From Hyphomicrobiaceae bacterium UBA7697 (GTDB lineage: Bacteria > Pseudomonadota > Alphaproteobacteria > Rhizobiales > Methyloligellaceae): DNA of 64,000 nt. Below the pieces are notes generated by a model. It was not told where the DNA came from and made no database searches. It saw nothing but the letters and a program-made list of their open reading frames with translations. Every line of letters starts with the position of its first letter. Within the stretch, counting starts at the first letter, position 1. The DNA lies in the NCBI GenBank assembly GCA_002482645.1, contig DLGJ01000005.1, positions 208,730 to 272,729 of the forward strand, read 5' to 3'. A program made the translations under genes and the position numbers. This document shows positions 54,392 to 63,619 of the stretch, one piece after another.

Positions 54392-55276
54392 TTATTTTTG
54401 GCAGATTGGACAGTAGAAGGTTGAGCGGCCGCCCTGAACGATGCGGCGCACCGTGCCGTCACAGGCGTCCCCCAGACAGGGTTCCCCTTCGCGGCCGTAA
54501 GTTCGGAAGCTGTGCTGGAAGTAACCCAGCCCGCCATCGGTGCGGCGATAGTCGCGCAAGGACGATCCCCCGGAACGAAGCGCGTCGTTCAGCACGGACT
54601 TGATGCTTTGCACGAGCGCCGTCGTCTTCTCGGTCGGCCGTCCCGTTTTCGTCGCCAGCAATCCGGCCCTCTTGAGCGGCGCGATGCCGGCGCGATGAAG
54701 CGCTTCGCAGACATAGATATTGCCGAGTCCCGCGATCAGGCGCTGGTCGAGAAGCGCGGCTTTGATCGGGGCCGTTTTGCCCTTGAGCTTCGCGGCGAGC
54801 CATGCGGCATTCAGGCCCTCTCCGAGAGGCTCGATGCCGAGTCCTTTGAAGAGGGCGTGGCTATCGAGCGTCGCGCTCGGCACGAGGTCCATGATCCCGA
54901 AGCGTCGCACGTCCGAATAGCGGACCGTGGCGCCGTCTCCGAGGTGGAAGACGATGTGCTCGTGTTTGGAGGCCGCGTCCTGCCCATGGACGAAGCCGCC
55001 GGACGTATTCGTGCCGCCGCCGGGCGTGTCGACGATGAAACGGCCCGTCATGCCGAGATGCATGATCAGAACTTGGCCGTCGTCGAGGCGGGCGAGCAGG
55101 TATTTGGCGCGCCGGTCGAGAGACTCGATGGCCCGTCCGGTCAGGCGCTCGCTGAAGCGCGCGGGCAGCGGGAAGCGCAAATCCGGCCGGCGTTGTTCCA
55201 CGCGCGCGAACGCGTTGCCGACCAGAACCGGCTCCAAGCCCCGGCGGACGGTCTCGACTTCAGGCAGCTCAGGCAT
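54392..55276 (-). CDS. mutM: Formamidopyrimidine-DNA glycosylase
   Basis: A 294-residue repair enzyme that removes 8-oxoguanine and ring-opened purines. It starts MPELPEVETVRRGLEP with the catalytic Pro2 and Glu3, has the helix-two-turn-helix LDQRLIAGLGNIYVCEALHRAG, and ends in a zinc finger whose cysteines are CLGDAC and CPIC. The first pair is spaced by four residues. It is divergent from ubiE across 99 bp holding PhaR-like boxes. Confidence 0.97.
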   Translation of the reverse strand: MPELPEVETVRRGLEPVLVGNAFARVEQRRPDLRFPLPARFSERLTGRAIESLDRRAKYLLARLDDGQVLIMHLGMTGRFIVDTPGGGTNTSGGFVHGQDAASKHEHIVFHLGDGATVRYSDVRRFGIMDLVPSATLDSHALFKGLGIEPLGEGLNAAWLAAKLKGKTAPIKAALLDQRLIAGLGNIYVCEALHRAGIAPLKRAGLLATKTGRPTEKTTALVQSIKSVLNDALRSGGSSLRDYRRTDGGLGYFQHSFRTYGREGEPCLGDACDGTVRRIVQGGRSTFYCPICQK

Positions 55277-55301
55277 GGCGCTCCATCGGGGCGGCTGCGG
55301 A

Positions 55302-55339
55302 CATTGCGGTGCACAGTAAATTCATTGCGCTGCAACAAT
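55302..55339. promoter_or_regulatory. Tandem PhaR-like boxes between mutM and ubiE
   Basis: CATTGCGGTGCA (55302-55313) and CATTGCGCTGCA (55323-55334) are direct repeats exactly 21 bp apart, two helical turns. The second continues as CAACAATAG and matches the phaZ box at 40650-40666 in 15 of 17 positions. A shared repressor is a reasonable inference. Confidence 0.45.
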
Positions 55340-55375
55340 AGCCTGAACTCGGGGCTTAGGCTATTGTCCGCTGCT

Positions 55376-56149
55376 ATGCCGGAAAATGTGAAAAATCGGG
55401 ACTTTTCGGGGGGCGAGGCGAGCTTTGGATTCGCGCGCGTGCCCGAGAGCGCACGCCAGGGCCTCGTCAACGAGGTCTTCTCCAAGGTCGCCAGCCGTTA
55501 CGATCTGATGAACGATCTGATGTCGGGGGGCATGCACCGCCTCTGGAAGGCGGATCTCATCACGGCGCTCGCGCCGCCCAAGTCGGCTACGGACTTCGCG
55601 CTGATCGACGTCGCGGGGGGCACGGGCGACATCGCCACGCGTTTTCTGGACGCGGGCGGCAGCGGAGCCGAGGCCGTGATCTGCGACATTTCCAAGGAGA
55701 TGCTGGACGAGGGCCGGATGCGGGCGAAAGGCCGCGAGCGCTTGACCTTCGTTCAGGGCAATGCGGAAAATCTGCCGTTTGAAGACCGCCGCTTCGACGC
55801 CTACACGATCGCCTTCGGTATTCGCAACGTCACCCATATTGATGCGGCGCTGGCGGAGGCCTATCGTCTGCTGAAACCCGGCGGACGGTTCCTGTGCCTC
55901 GAGTTCTCGAACGTGGAAATGCCGCTTCTCGACCGGCTCTACGACGCCTATTCCTTCAACGCGATTCCGGCCCTCGGACGCCTTGTGGCCGGGGACGCGG
56001 AGTCCTATCGCTATCTCGTGGAAAGCATAAGACGCTTTCCTGATCAGGAACGCTTCGCCCAGATGATAAAAGACGCTGGGTTCGAGCGCGTGCGCTACCG
56101 GAACCTGACAGGGGGGATCGCGGCCATCCATTCGGGCTGGCGGCTCTAG
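55376..56149 (+). CDS. ubiE: Ubiquinone/menaquinone C-methyltransferase UbiE
   Basis: A 257-residue SAM-dependent methyltransferase of ubiquinone synthesis. It has EVFSKVASRYDLMNDLMSGG, the SAM site FALIDVAGGTGDIATRFL, and the C-terminal NLTGGIAAIHSGWRL, all UbiE signatures. Position before ubiB, coaBC and dut is conserved in alphaproteobacteria (ubiE-ubiB-coaBC-dut). mutM is divergent. Confidence 0.97.
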   Translation: MPENVKNRDFSGGEASFGFARVPESARQGLVNEVFSKVASRYDLMNDLMSGGMHRLWKADLITALAPPKSATDFALIDVAGGTGDIATRFLDAGGSGAEAVICDISKEMLDEGRMRAKGRERLTFVQGNAENLPFEDRRFDAYTIAFGIRNVTHIDAALAEAYRLLKPGGRFLCLEFSNVEMPLLDRLYDAYSFNAIPALGRLVAGDAESYRYLVESIRRFPDQERFAQMIKDAGFERVRYRNLTGGIAAIHSGWRL

Positions 56150-56163
56150 ATGAGGCGGTAGAC

Positions 56164-57738
56164 GTGAACGCCATTGCGAATATGGCGCGGCTGACGAAGG
56201 CGGGCGCGACCCTTGCCTGGAGCGGCGCGCGCTTCTTTCCCGAAGATGCCAAGACCTCGGGCCCGCTCGCCGTGTTCGGCCGTTTGACCGCGCCCTTGCG
56301 CAAGGGCACCGGCTCGGGCAACGAGGCAAGACTCTCCACCGCGCTGACATCGCTCGGCCCGTCCTATATCAAGCTTGGCCAGTTTCTCGCGACCCGGGAC
56401 GACATTATCGGCCGGGAACTCGCGCGCGATCTGTCGACATTGCAGGACCGGCTGCCGCCCTTCTCCAAGGACGAGGCGGTCAAGGTCGTCGAGGCCGAGC
56501 TCGAAGCCCCGCTCGGCACGCTCTTCACCGAATTCGGTCCGCCCGTCGCGGCGGCCTCGATCGCTCAAGTCCACAAGGCCAAGGTGAGGTCCGCGGACGG
56601 CGGCGAGAAGGACGTGGCCGTCAAGGTGCTGCGTCCCGGCATCGAGCAGCGTTTCAAGAAGGATCTCGATTCCTATTTCTTCGCCGCGCGGATGATCGAA
56701 CGCTTTCACGCGCCCTCGCGGCGCCTGCGCCCCGTGGCCGTGGTGGACACGCTGGCGAAGTCGGTCGCGGTGGAGATGGATCTCCGCATGGAGGCGGCGG
56801 CCATCTCCGAGATGGCGGAAAACACCAAAGACGACGAAGGCTTCCGCGTGCCCGTGGTCGATTGGACGCGCAGCGCACGGCGCGTGCTCACGCTCGAATG
56901 GATCGACGGCGTTCCCATCGGCGACATCGGCAAGCTCAAAGCCGCCGGGCACGATCTGAAGGCTCTCGGGGCGGATTTGATGCAAGCCTTCCTGCGGCAT
57001 GCGCTGCGCGACGGCTATTTCCACGCCGACATGCACCAAGGCAATCTCTTCGTGGACGGACAGGGGCGTATCGTCGCGGTCGATTTCGGCATCATGGGCC
57101 GCCTCGGCATGAAAGAACGGCGCTTCCTCGCCGAGATCCTTTACGGGTTCATCACGCGCGACTACACGCGCGTCGCCGAGGTGCATTTCGATGCGGGCTA
57201 CGTGCCGCGCAAGCATTCGGTCGCGCAGTTCGCGCAAGCCTTGCGCGCCATCGGCGAGCCGATCATGGGCCGGCCCGCGAGCGAAATCTCCATGGCGCAG
57301 CTTCTGGGCCAGCTTCTGCAGTACACCGAGGTGTTCGACATGCAGACGCGCCCCGAGCTGATCATGCTGCAGAAGACCATGGTCGTGGTCGAGGGCGTCG
57401 GCCGCACGCTCGACCCGAACCTGAATATGTGGGTTGTGTCCGAGCCGGTGGTGAAGGAATGGCTGGAGAGCCAGCTCGGCGCGGGCGCGCGGATCGAGCA
57501 GGCCGCCGAAGGCGCGGCCTCGGTGGGCCGCTTCGTCGGCGATCTGCCGAAGCTCCTGCGCCAAGCCGAGCGAACGGCGGACTCCTTCGCGGAGATGGCC
57601 GAGGACGGGCTCAGGCTGGACGACGAGAGCGTGAAACGCATCGCGCAAGCCCAGCGCAGCCAAGACCGGTGGACCCGCATCGGTATCTGGATCGGCGCCT
57701 TGGCGCTGGTGGCGATAGCGGCGTCGGCGATTTTCTGA
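56164..57738 (+). CDS. ubiB: Ubiquinone biosynthesis protein kinase-like UbiB
   Basis: A 524-residue atypical-kinase-fold ATPase needed for ubiquinone synthesis. It has the KxGQ motif in YIKLGQFLATRDD, the Ala-rich nucleotide loop VAAASIAQVHKA, and FHADMHQGNLFVD and GRIVAVDFGIMGRL as catalytic and metal-binding loops. Two hydrophobic segments close the protein (IGIWIGALALVAIAASAIF). The start is GTG with GAGGCGG 9 bases upstream, 14 bp after ubiE. Confidence 0.95.
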   Translation: MNAIANMARLTKAGATLAWSGARFFPEDAKTSGPLAVFGRLTAPLRKGTGSGNEARLSTALTSLGPSYIKLGQFLATRDDIIGRELARDLSTLQDRLPPFSKDEAVKVVEAELEAPLGTLFTEFGPPVAAASIAQVHKAKVRSADGGEKDVAVKVLRPGIEQRFKKDLDSYFFAARMIERFHAPSRRLRPVAVVDTLAKSVAVEMDLRMEAAAISEMAENTKDDEGFRVPVVDWTRSARRVLTLEWIDGVPIGDIGKLKAAGHDLKALGADLMQAFLRHALRDGYFHADMHQGNLFVDGQGRIVAVDFGIMGRLGMKERRFLAEILYGFITRDYTRVAEVHFDAGYVPRKHSVAQFAQALRAIGEPIMGRPASEISMAQLLGQLLQYTEVFDMQTRPELIMLQKTMVVVEGVGRTLDPNLNMWVVSEPVVKEWLESQLGAGARIEQAAEGAASVGRFVGDLPKLLRQAERTADSFAEMAEDGLRLDDESVKRIAQAQRSQDRWTRIGIWIGALALVAIAASAIF

Positions 57739-57799
57739 AGCGCGGTCGTGCGCGGGCCGGTGTGGTAGAGTGTACGGATCGAAGGCAGAGAAACGCATC

Positions 57800-59026
57800 A
57801 TGCTGAACGGCAAACGCATCCTACTGATCGTCGGCGGCGGCATCGCCGCCTACAAGGCGCTGGAGCTCGTTCGCCGTCTGCGCGAGCGGGGCGCGGACGT
57901 GCGTGTCGTCCTGACCGAAGGCGGGGCGCAGTTCGTGACGCCGCTGTCCTTCTCGGTTCTGTCCGGCGAGAAGACCCTCACCGATCTGTTCGACCTGAAG
58001 GACGAGGCGGAGATCGGCCATATCCGGCTGTCGCGCGAGGCCGATCTTCTCGTGGTGGCACCGGCCACGGCGGATATCCTCGCCAAGATGGCGGGCGGCT
58101 TTGCGAACGATCTCGCCTCCACCGTGCTGCTCGCGACCGACAAGTCCGTGCTCGTCGCGCCCGCAATGAATGTGCGCATGTGGGAGCATCCCGCGACCCA
58201 GAGAAATATCGCGACGCTGCGCGCGGACGGCGTGCGCTTCGTGGGACCGGACGAGGGCGACATGGCTTGCGGCGAGTTCGGGCCGGGCCGCATGGCCGAG
58301 CCGGACGCGATCGCCAACGCGATCGAGCGGGCGCTGCCCGCCGCTCACGGTGTTTCGCTCGCGGGGCGCCATGTGCTGATTACCTCTGGGCCGACCTACG
58401 AGCCGATCGATCCGGTCCGCTACATCGCCAACCGCTCCTCCGGCAAGCAGGGCAATGCTCTGGCGCGCGTCGCCAAGGAGATGGGCGCGCGGGTCACCCT
58501 CGTCTCGGGCCCGACGCAACTTCCGGACGTTCCCGGCGTCACGACGATTAGAGTCGAAACGGCCGCCGACATGCTCGATGCCGCGCTGGCGGCCCTGCCG
58601 GCCGATGTCGCCATTTGCGCCGCCGCGGTCGCCGATTGGCGCGTGGCGCAGCAGGCGGCGCAGAAGCTCAAGAAGGAAGAGGGACAGACGGCGCTCAGTC
58701 TCGCGCTCGCCCGCAATCCCGACATTCTGGCGACGCTTGCAGCCCCCGGCGTGCGGCGGCCCTCGCTCGTGATCGGCTTCGCCGCCGAAACCGAGACCAT
58801 CATCACCCATGCGCAAGAGAAGCTGAGCCGCAAGGGCGCCGATTGGATCGTCGCAAACGACGTTTCGCCGGACACCGGCATCATGGGCGGCGACCGGACG
58901 GAGGTCCATCTCGTCTCGGCGTCCGGCGTCGAGGACTGGCCGGGCATGGGCAAGGACGAGATGGCGGCAAAGCTGCTCGCCCGCGCCGCCGAGGCGCTCC
59001 ACGACCATAGCCTCGCGGCGGAGTAG
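57800..59026 (+). CDS. coaBC: Bifunctional phosphopantothenoylcysteine decarboxylase/synthase
   Basis: A 408-residue enzyme making 4'-phosphopantetheine for coenzyme A. The CoaC half is residues 1-185, with GGGIAAYKALELVRRL, the FMN-site VAPAMNVRMWEHPATQRN and the Cys-containing DEGDMACGEFGPGRM. The CoaB half has YIANRSSGKQGNALA and AAVADWRVAQQAAQKLKK. The ATG giving MLNGKRILLIVGG is preferred over a GTG ten codons upstream. It is third in the ubiE operon and 7 bp before dut. Confidence 0.96.
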   Translation: MLNGKRILLIVGGGIAAYKALELVRRLRERGADVRVVLTEGGAQFVTPLSFSVLSGEKTLTDLFDLKDEAEIGHIRLSREADLLVVAPATADILAKMAGGFANDLASTVLLATDKSVLVAPAMNVRMWEHPATQRNIATLRADGVRFVGPDEGDMACGEFGPGRMAEPDAIANAIERALPAAHGVSLAGRHVLITSGPTYEPIDPVRYIANRSSGKQGNALARVAKEMGARVTLVSGPTQLPDVPGVTTIRVETAADMLDAALAALPADVAICAAAVADWRVAQQAAQKLKKEEGQTALSLALARNPDILATLAAPGVRRPSLVIGFAAETETIITHAQEKLSRKGADWIVANDVSPDTGIMGGDRTEVHLVSASGVEDWPGMGKDEMAAKLLARAAEALHDHSLAAE

Positions 59027-59033
59027 GCGCGCG

Positions 59034-59492
59034 ATGAGGCCTCGCTTGCGCCTACTGCGGTTGCCTCATGGCGAAGGCTTGCCGCTGCCCGCCTATCAGA
59101 CCGGACATGCGGCCGGCTTCGATCTGATTGCGGCGGTCGAGGAGGACCGGCCACTCGTGCTGACGCCGCGTGCGCGTGCGGCCGTGCCGACGGGTCTCGT
59201 GTTCGAACTCCAGTCCGGCTTCGAGGCGCAGGTGCGGCCGAGGTCGGGCCTTGCGCTGAAGCACGGGGTGACGGTGCTGAACAGCCCGGGCACGATCGAC
59301 GCCGATTATCGCGGCGAGGTGAAGGTCCTGCTTGTCAATCTCGGCGAGGCGCCGTTCGAGATTTGCCGCGGCGACCGCATCGCCCAAGTCGTCGTCGCTC
59401 CGGTGGCCCAGGTCGAACCCGTCGCGGTCGAGTCGGTGACCGAAACGGATCGCGGGCAGGGCGGTTTCGGATCGACCGGCTCCAAAGCCTAG
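59034..59492 (+). CDS. dut: dUTP diphosphatase
   Basis: A 152-residue trimeric dUTPase that hydrolyses dUTP to dUMP. The five motifs are visible, including AAGFDLIAAVEED, VRPRSGLALKHGVTVLNS, GTIDADYRGEVKVLLVN, RIAQVVVAPV and the C-terminal arm RGQGGFGSTGS. The ribosome site GGAG overlaps the end of coaBC. Confidence 0.97.
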   Translation: MRPRLRLLRLPHGEGLPLPAYQTGHAAGFDLIAAVEEDRPLVLTPRARAAVPTGLVFELQSGFEAQVRPRSGLALKHGVTVLNSPGTIDADYRGEVKVLLVNLGEAPFEICRGDRIAQVVVAPVAQVEPVAVESVTETDRGQGGFGSTGSKA

Positions 59493-59533
59493 CCGGGCTG
59501 GTAGCCGCCGCCTGGAACCCTTAGATAACGATC

Positions 59534-60364
59534 ATGCTGACCGACGACGAAATCGCGCGCTATCGCCGCCATTTGGTGCTGAAAGAGATCGGCGGGGAAG
59601 GCCAGCAACGCCTGAAGGCCTCGCGCGTACTCGTCATCGGGGCGGGCGGTCTCGGATCGCCGCTGATTCTATATCTGGCGGCGGCGGGCATCGGACAGAT
59701 CGGTGTGATCGACGACGATCGCGTCAGCCTCGACAATCTCCAGCGTCAGATCGTGCACGAGACCGAATCGGTCGGAAGGCCGAAGACGAGAAGTGCCGCC
59801 GCGGCGGTTTGGCGCCTCAATCCCCATGTGGACGTGAAGCTCTATACGACGCGGCTCGTGGCGGAGAACGCGCTCAGCATCGTAGGCGCGTTCGACATCG
59901 TCGCCGACGGTTCGGACAATTTCGGCACGCGCTATCTCCTCAACGATGCCTGTTATTTCGCCAAGCGGCCGCTGGTCGCCGCGGCGCTCGGTCCGTTCGA
60001 CGGTCAGCTCACCACGTTTCGCGCCTTCGAAACGGACGAGGATGGGACGCCTCGCCCCAGCTATCGCTGCCTTTTCCCAGCGCCGCCGCCGGATGGGACT
60101 GTGCCCGCGTGTTCGGAAGCCGGCATCCTTGGCGCGGTCGCGGGGGTTCTCGGCTGCCTCCAGGCGGTGGAGGTGGTCAAGGAACTGCTCGGAATCGGCG
60201 AAGGACTGGTCGGGAGGCTGTTGCTCTACGACGCGCTTCAGGCACGGTTCTCCTCGGTCCGGTACGGCTGGGACCCCGACAACCCGCTCAACGGGAAAAA
60301 TCCGCTCTATACGGATCTGTCGCATCACGTGACGGCGAATGCGTCCGCGGCCGTGGCGCAATAG
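59534..60364 (+). CDS. moeB: MoeB/ThiF/HesA-family adenylating enzyme
   Basis: A 276-residue E1-like enzyme that adenylates the C-terminus of a small sulfur carrier (MoaD or ThiS). It has VLVIGAGGLGSPLILYLAAAGIG, the ATP-site VSLDNLQRQIVHETESVG, DGSDNFGTRYLLND, and the cysteine in VPACSEAGILGAVAGV. It has no rhodanese extension and shows only one Cys of the first zinc pair (YRCLFP), so the zinc site may be absent or altered. Which carrier it serves cannot be read; moeB is the most usual name. Confidence 0.88.
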   Translation: MLTDDEIARYRRHLVLKEIGGEGQQRLKASRVLVIGAGGLGSPLILYLAAAGIGQIGVIDDDRVSLDNLQRQIVHETESVGRPKTRSAAAAVWRLNPHVDVKLYTTRLVAENALSIVGAFDIVADGSDNFGTRYLLNDACYFAKRPLVAAALGPFDGQLTTFRAFETDEDGTPRPSYRCLFPAPPPDGTVPACSEAGILGAVAGVLGCLQAVEVVKELLGIGEGLVGRLLLYDALQARFSSVRYGWDPDNPLNGKNPLYTDLSHHVTANASAAVAQ

Positions 60365-60508
60365 GACTTCTCAATCTTTTGCGTTCACGATTGGCCGGTA
60401 AAATTCTAACGTCGGCTTCCGGACCGGGAACGCCGTGCGCCCGGTGTTCGTTTTCGGAATGGCGCGTCGGCGCGACTGTCTAGACGGGCAATAGGAGCCT
60501 CCGCGCCA

Positions 60509-61771
60509 ATGGCTGACGCGCAAAGGCAACGGACGATCACTGTCGAGTGCGCGGTTGCCGGCGGCGGTCCAGCCGGCGTCATGCTCGGCTTTCTGCTCGC
60601 GCGCGCGGGCGTGAAGGTCGCCGTCCTCGAAAAGCACGAGGATTTTTTCCGCGATTTTCGCGGCGACACCATCCATCCCTCGACGCTTCAAGTCATGCAC
60701 GAGCTGGGCTTGCTCGAAGCCTTTCTGAAGTTGCCGCATCAGCAGGTCGAACGGCTCGGCGCGGAGATCGGCGGCCAAATGGTGCAGATCGCCGACTTCT
60801 CCCATCTCCCCACGGCGGCGAAGTTCATCGCTCTGATGCCGCAATGGGACTTTCTCGATTTTCTCGCGGCGCAAGGGAAGCGCTATCCGGGCTTCGATCT
60901 CCATATGGCCGCGGACGTGGACGAGTTGATCTCCGAGGGCGGCAAGGTCGCCGGTCTCAAGGCCGCCACCCATCATGGCGATCTGGAAGTCCGGTCCGAT
61001 CTCGTCGTCGGCGCCGACGGGCGGCACTCGACGGTGCGGTCTCTCGCTCGGCTGCCGGTGGAGAATCTCGGCGCGCCGATGGATGTGCTGTGGATGCGTC
61101 TGTCGCGGCATCCCGAGGACGGTGAAGAGACGCTGGGACGTATCGAGCCAGGCCGCGTCTTCATCATGATCAATCGCGGCGACTACTGGCAATGCGCCTT
61201 CGTCATTCCGAAGGGCGGGTTCAACGATCTGCGGCGGAAAGGGCTCGAGAAGTTCCGGCTCGCGATCGTGGCGCTCAAGCCGTCGCTGGCCTCGCGCGTC
61301 CACGAACTCTCCTCATGGAACGACGTGAAGCTGCTGTCCGTCCGGGTCGACCGTTTGGAGAAATGGTACCGGCCGGGCCTGCTGTGCATCGGCGATGCGG
61401 CCCATGCCATGTCGCCCATCGGCGGCGTCGGCGTGAATCTCGCGGTTCAGGATGCGGTGGCTGCCGCCAATATCCTGGCGCGGCCGCTCCGCGAGGGACG
61501 CCTCACCGAGGAGGACCTGGCGCGGGTGCAGAAGCGCCGGGTCCTACCCGTCAAGCTCACGCAGCGCCTGCAGGTGTTTCTCCAGGACCGCGTGATCTCG
61601 AACGTGCTGTCGGGTTCGGAGATCGAATCGATTCCGTTCCCGCTCCGCATGCTGAACGCCTATCCGGTGCTGCGCCGTATTCCCGGCCGGATCATCGGTT
61701 TGGGATTCCGGCCGGAGCACGTCGCGTTGGCGGAGGCCGCGTCTACGAAGGCGGCTAACGGACCGTCCTAG
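60509..61771 (+). CDS. FAD-dependent monooxygenase (PHBH/UbiH-fold)
   Basis: A 420-residue flavoprotein hydroxylase. It has the N-terminal GxGxxG in CAVAGGGPAGVMLGFLLARAG, the DG motif SDLVVGADGRHSTVRS and the FAD ribityl-binding LLCIGDAAHAMSPIGGVGVNLAVQDA. The substrate is unknown; relatives hydroxylate aromatic rings or quinone precursors, and the nearby ubiE/ubiB make a quinone role conceivable. A TAGGAG ribosome site stands before the ATG. It is convergent with the hydroxyacid dehydrogenase, overlapping it by 4 bp at the ends. Confidence 0.88.
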   Translation: MADAQRQRTITVECAVAGGGPAGVMLGFLLARAGVKVAVLEKHEDFFRDFRGDTIHPSTLQVMHELGLLEAFLKLPHQQVERLGAEIGGQMVQIADFSHLPTAAKFIALMPQWDFLDFLAAQGKRYPGFDLHMAADVDELISEGGKVAGLKAATHHGDLEVRSDLVVGADGRHSTVRSLARLPVENLGAPMDVLWMRLSRHPEDGEETLGRIEPGRVFIMINRGDYWQCAFVIPKGGFNDLRRKGLEKFRLAIVALKPSLASRVHELSSWNDVKLLSVRVDRLEKWYRPGLLCIGDAAHAMSPIGGVGVNLAVQDAVAAANILARPLREGRLTEEDLARVQKRRVLPVKLTQRLQVFLQDRVISNVLSGSEIESIPFPLRMLNAYPVLRRIPGRIIGLGFRPEHVALAEAASTKAANGPS

Positions 61772-62766
61772 AACATCGCTGGGTGAACGCGATCGGGCGG
61801 CGCATGTCCGTCGAGGAAGGTCTTGATGTTGACGATGACCTTCTCGCCCATGTCGATACGGCCTTCGAGCGTCGCCGACCCCAAATGAGGCAGCACGACG
61901 ACCCTGTCGTTGCGGAGCAGCTTGGGGTTCACGGCGGGCTCGTGCTCGAAGACGTCGAGGCCGGCGCCCGCCAGCTCCCTGTTGTCGATCATGCGTGCCA
62001 GCGCGTTCTCGTCGATCACCTCGCCGCGCGCCGTGTTGACGATATAGGCCGTTGGCTTGAGAAGCGAGAGCCGCCGCGCCGACAGCAGATGATAGGTCGC
62101 GGGCGTGTGCGGGCAGTTGATCGAGACGATATCCATGCGGGCCAGCATCTGGTCGAGACTGTCCCAATAGGTTGCCTCGAGGGCCTGTTCGATGTCCGAA
62201 GAGACACGGCGCCGGTTATGATAGTGGATTTGCAGTCCGAACGCCTTCGCGCGCCGGGCCACCGCCTGACCGATCCGGCCCATGCCCACGATGCCGAGAC
62301 GCTTCCCGTAGATACGGTGCCCGAGCATCCAGGTCGGCGACCACCCATGCCATTCGTCGCCGCCCGACTTCAGCAGGGCCGCGCCTTCCGTCAGCCTCCG
62401 TGGCACCGCCAGGATCAGCGCCATGGTCATGTCCGCCGTATCCTCGGTGAGGACGCCGGGCGTGTTCGTCACCAAAATCGCGCGATTGCGGGCCGTGTCG
62501 AGGTCGATATTGTCCACGCCGGTCCCGAACTGGGCGATGAGTTTGAGGTCGGGCCCCGCCTGGCTGAGCACGGCCCGGTCGATCCGGTCGGTAACGGTCG
62601 GCACGAGCACGTTCGCCTCTTTCACCGCAGCGATCAGCTCATCCCGCGAAAAGGGCTTGTCTTCGAGGTTCAGCCGCGCGTCGAAGAGTTCCCGGAGCCG
62701 TGTTTCGACGACGTCCGGCAACTTACGCGTGACGATAACGAGCGGTCGTTCAGAAGCCATAGTCAT
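61768..62766 (-). CDS. D-2-hydroxyacid dehydrogenase, probable glyoxylate/hydroxypyruvate reductase
   Basis: A 332-residue NAD(P)-dependent enzyme. It has KLIAQFGTGVDNIDLDTA, the cofactor site LGIVGMGRIGQAVARRAKAFG with HNRRR after the second strand (Arg residues suggest NADPH), AYIVNTARGEVIDENAL, and the catalytic His in VVVLPHLGSATLEGR. It fits the glyoxylate reductase group. In a serine-cycle methylotroph such an enzyme could reduce hydroxypyruvate, but that is inference. The ATG at 62766 is used; MASERPL two codons later is an alternative. Confidence 0.88.
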   Translation of the reverse strand: MTMASERPLVIVTRKLPDVVETRLRELFDARLNLEDKPFSRDELIAAVKEANVLVPTVTDRIDRAVLSQAGPDLKLIAQFGTGVDNIDLDTARNRAILVTNTPGVLTEDTADMTMALILAVPRRLTEGAALLKSGGDEWHGWSPTWMLGHRIYGKRLGIVGMGRIGQAVARRAKAFGLQIHYHNRRRVSSDIEQALEATYWDSLDQMLARMDIVSINCPHTPATYHLLSARRLSLLKPTAYIVNTARGEVIDENALARMIDNRELAGAGLDVFEHEPAVNPKLLRNDRVVVLPHLGSATLEGRIDMGEKVIVNIKTFLDGHAPPDRVHPAMF

Positions 62767-62979
62767 GTCCCGTCAGGAGGCTGGGCGATCCCGAACCTCA
62801 GTTTTCGTTGATTTATGCGCTTTGTCTAACAGAAGGGACTTCGAGAGATAAAGCGTCAACTTGGCTCACGGGCTTGCGGGGTGCCCGTCAGGAGAGGCGG
62901 CGGCACCGTTGAGCCACGATCCGTTCACTTTTCTCCGCCATTCAATGGGAGGCGATTCGATAGCCAGGGGGGCATATGC

Positions 62980-63570
62980 ATGGGCATTGGCGGCGCGGCG
63001 CGGCTGGGACTGGCGCTGGCTACGGCCGCGGGCGTCTTTCTCGCAGGTCTTGACCTGACAGGGTCCCCACCGCCCGCCGCGGCGGGCGAAGTCGTCATTC
63101 CGGTGGCCGCGAACGGAGCGAACGGGACCGCCACGGGTCTCGCCGTGCCGCGCTTCGTCAGTCTCAAATCGGACAAAGTCAACGTCCGGCGCGGCCCCAG
63201 CACCGACCAGGCCATCGTATGGGTGTTTTCCCGCGCGGGGCTGCCGGTCGAGGTGATCGCCGAGTTCGAGAACTGGCGGCGCGTCCGGGACAGCGAAGGC
63301 GCGGACGGCTGGGTCTACCATAGCCTCCTGAGCGGCCGGCGTACCGTCCTGATCAGCCCCTGGAGCAAAGGCCAGGAGAGCCAGGTCTCGATTCCGCTGC
63401 ATGAGAGCGGTTCGGCCGGGTCCGGCGTCGTGGCGCAGCTGCGGCCAGGGGTCATCGGCGACGTGATCCGGTGCGACGGCAAATGGTGCAAGCTCTCGGT
63501 GGGGAGCTACACCGGCTACGTCCAGCAGGACAGGCTCTGGGGCGTCTATCGCGACGAGAAGGTCGAGTAG
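62980..63570 (+). CDS. Exported bacterial SH3-domain protein
   Basis: A 196-residue protein with a signal peptide (LGLALATAAGVFLAGLDLTG, region ending near PPAAAGE) and two SH3b-like units. The first is FVSLKSDKVNVRRGPSTDQ with WRRVRDSEGADGWVYHSLL, the second VVAQLRPGVIGDVIRCDG with KLSVGSYTGYVQQDRLWGVY. Such proteins bind peptidoglycan in the periplasm; the precise role is unknown. The start is decided by AGGGGGG seven bases before the ATG; an in-frame upstream stretch is untranslated. It is convergent with irr. Confidence 0.88.
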   Translation: MGIGGAARLGLALATAAGVFLAGLDLTGSPPPAAAGEVVIPVAANGANGTATGLAVPRFVSLKSDKVNVRRGPSTDQAIVWVFSRAGLPVEVIAEFENWRRVRDSEGADGWVYHSLLSGRRTVLISPWSKGQESQVSIPLHESGSAGSGVVAQLRPGVIGDVIRCDGKWCKLSVGSYTGYVQQDRLWGVYRDEKVE

Positions 63571-63619
63571 CCGGGAAAAGAACCGGAACGGGCGGGCAGC
63601 GCGCGGCCCGTGGCGGCGC

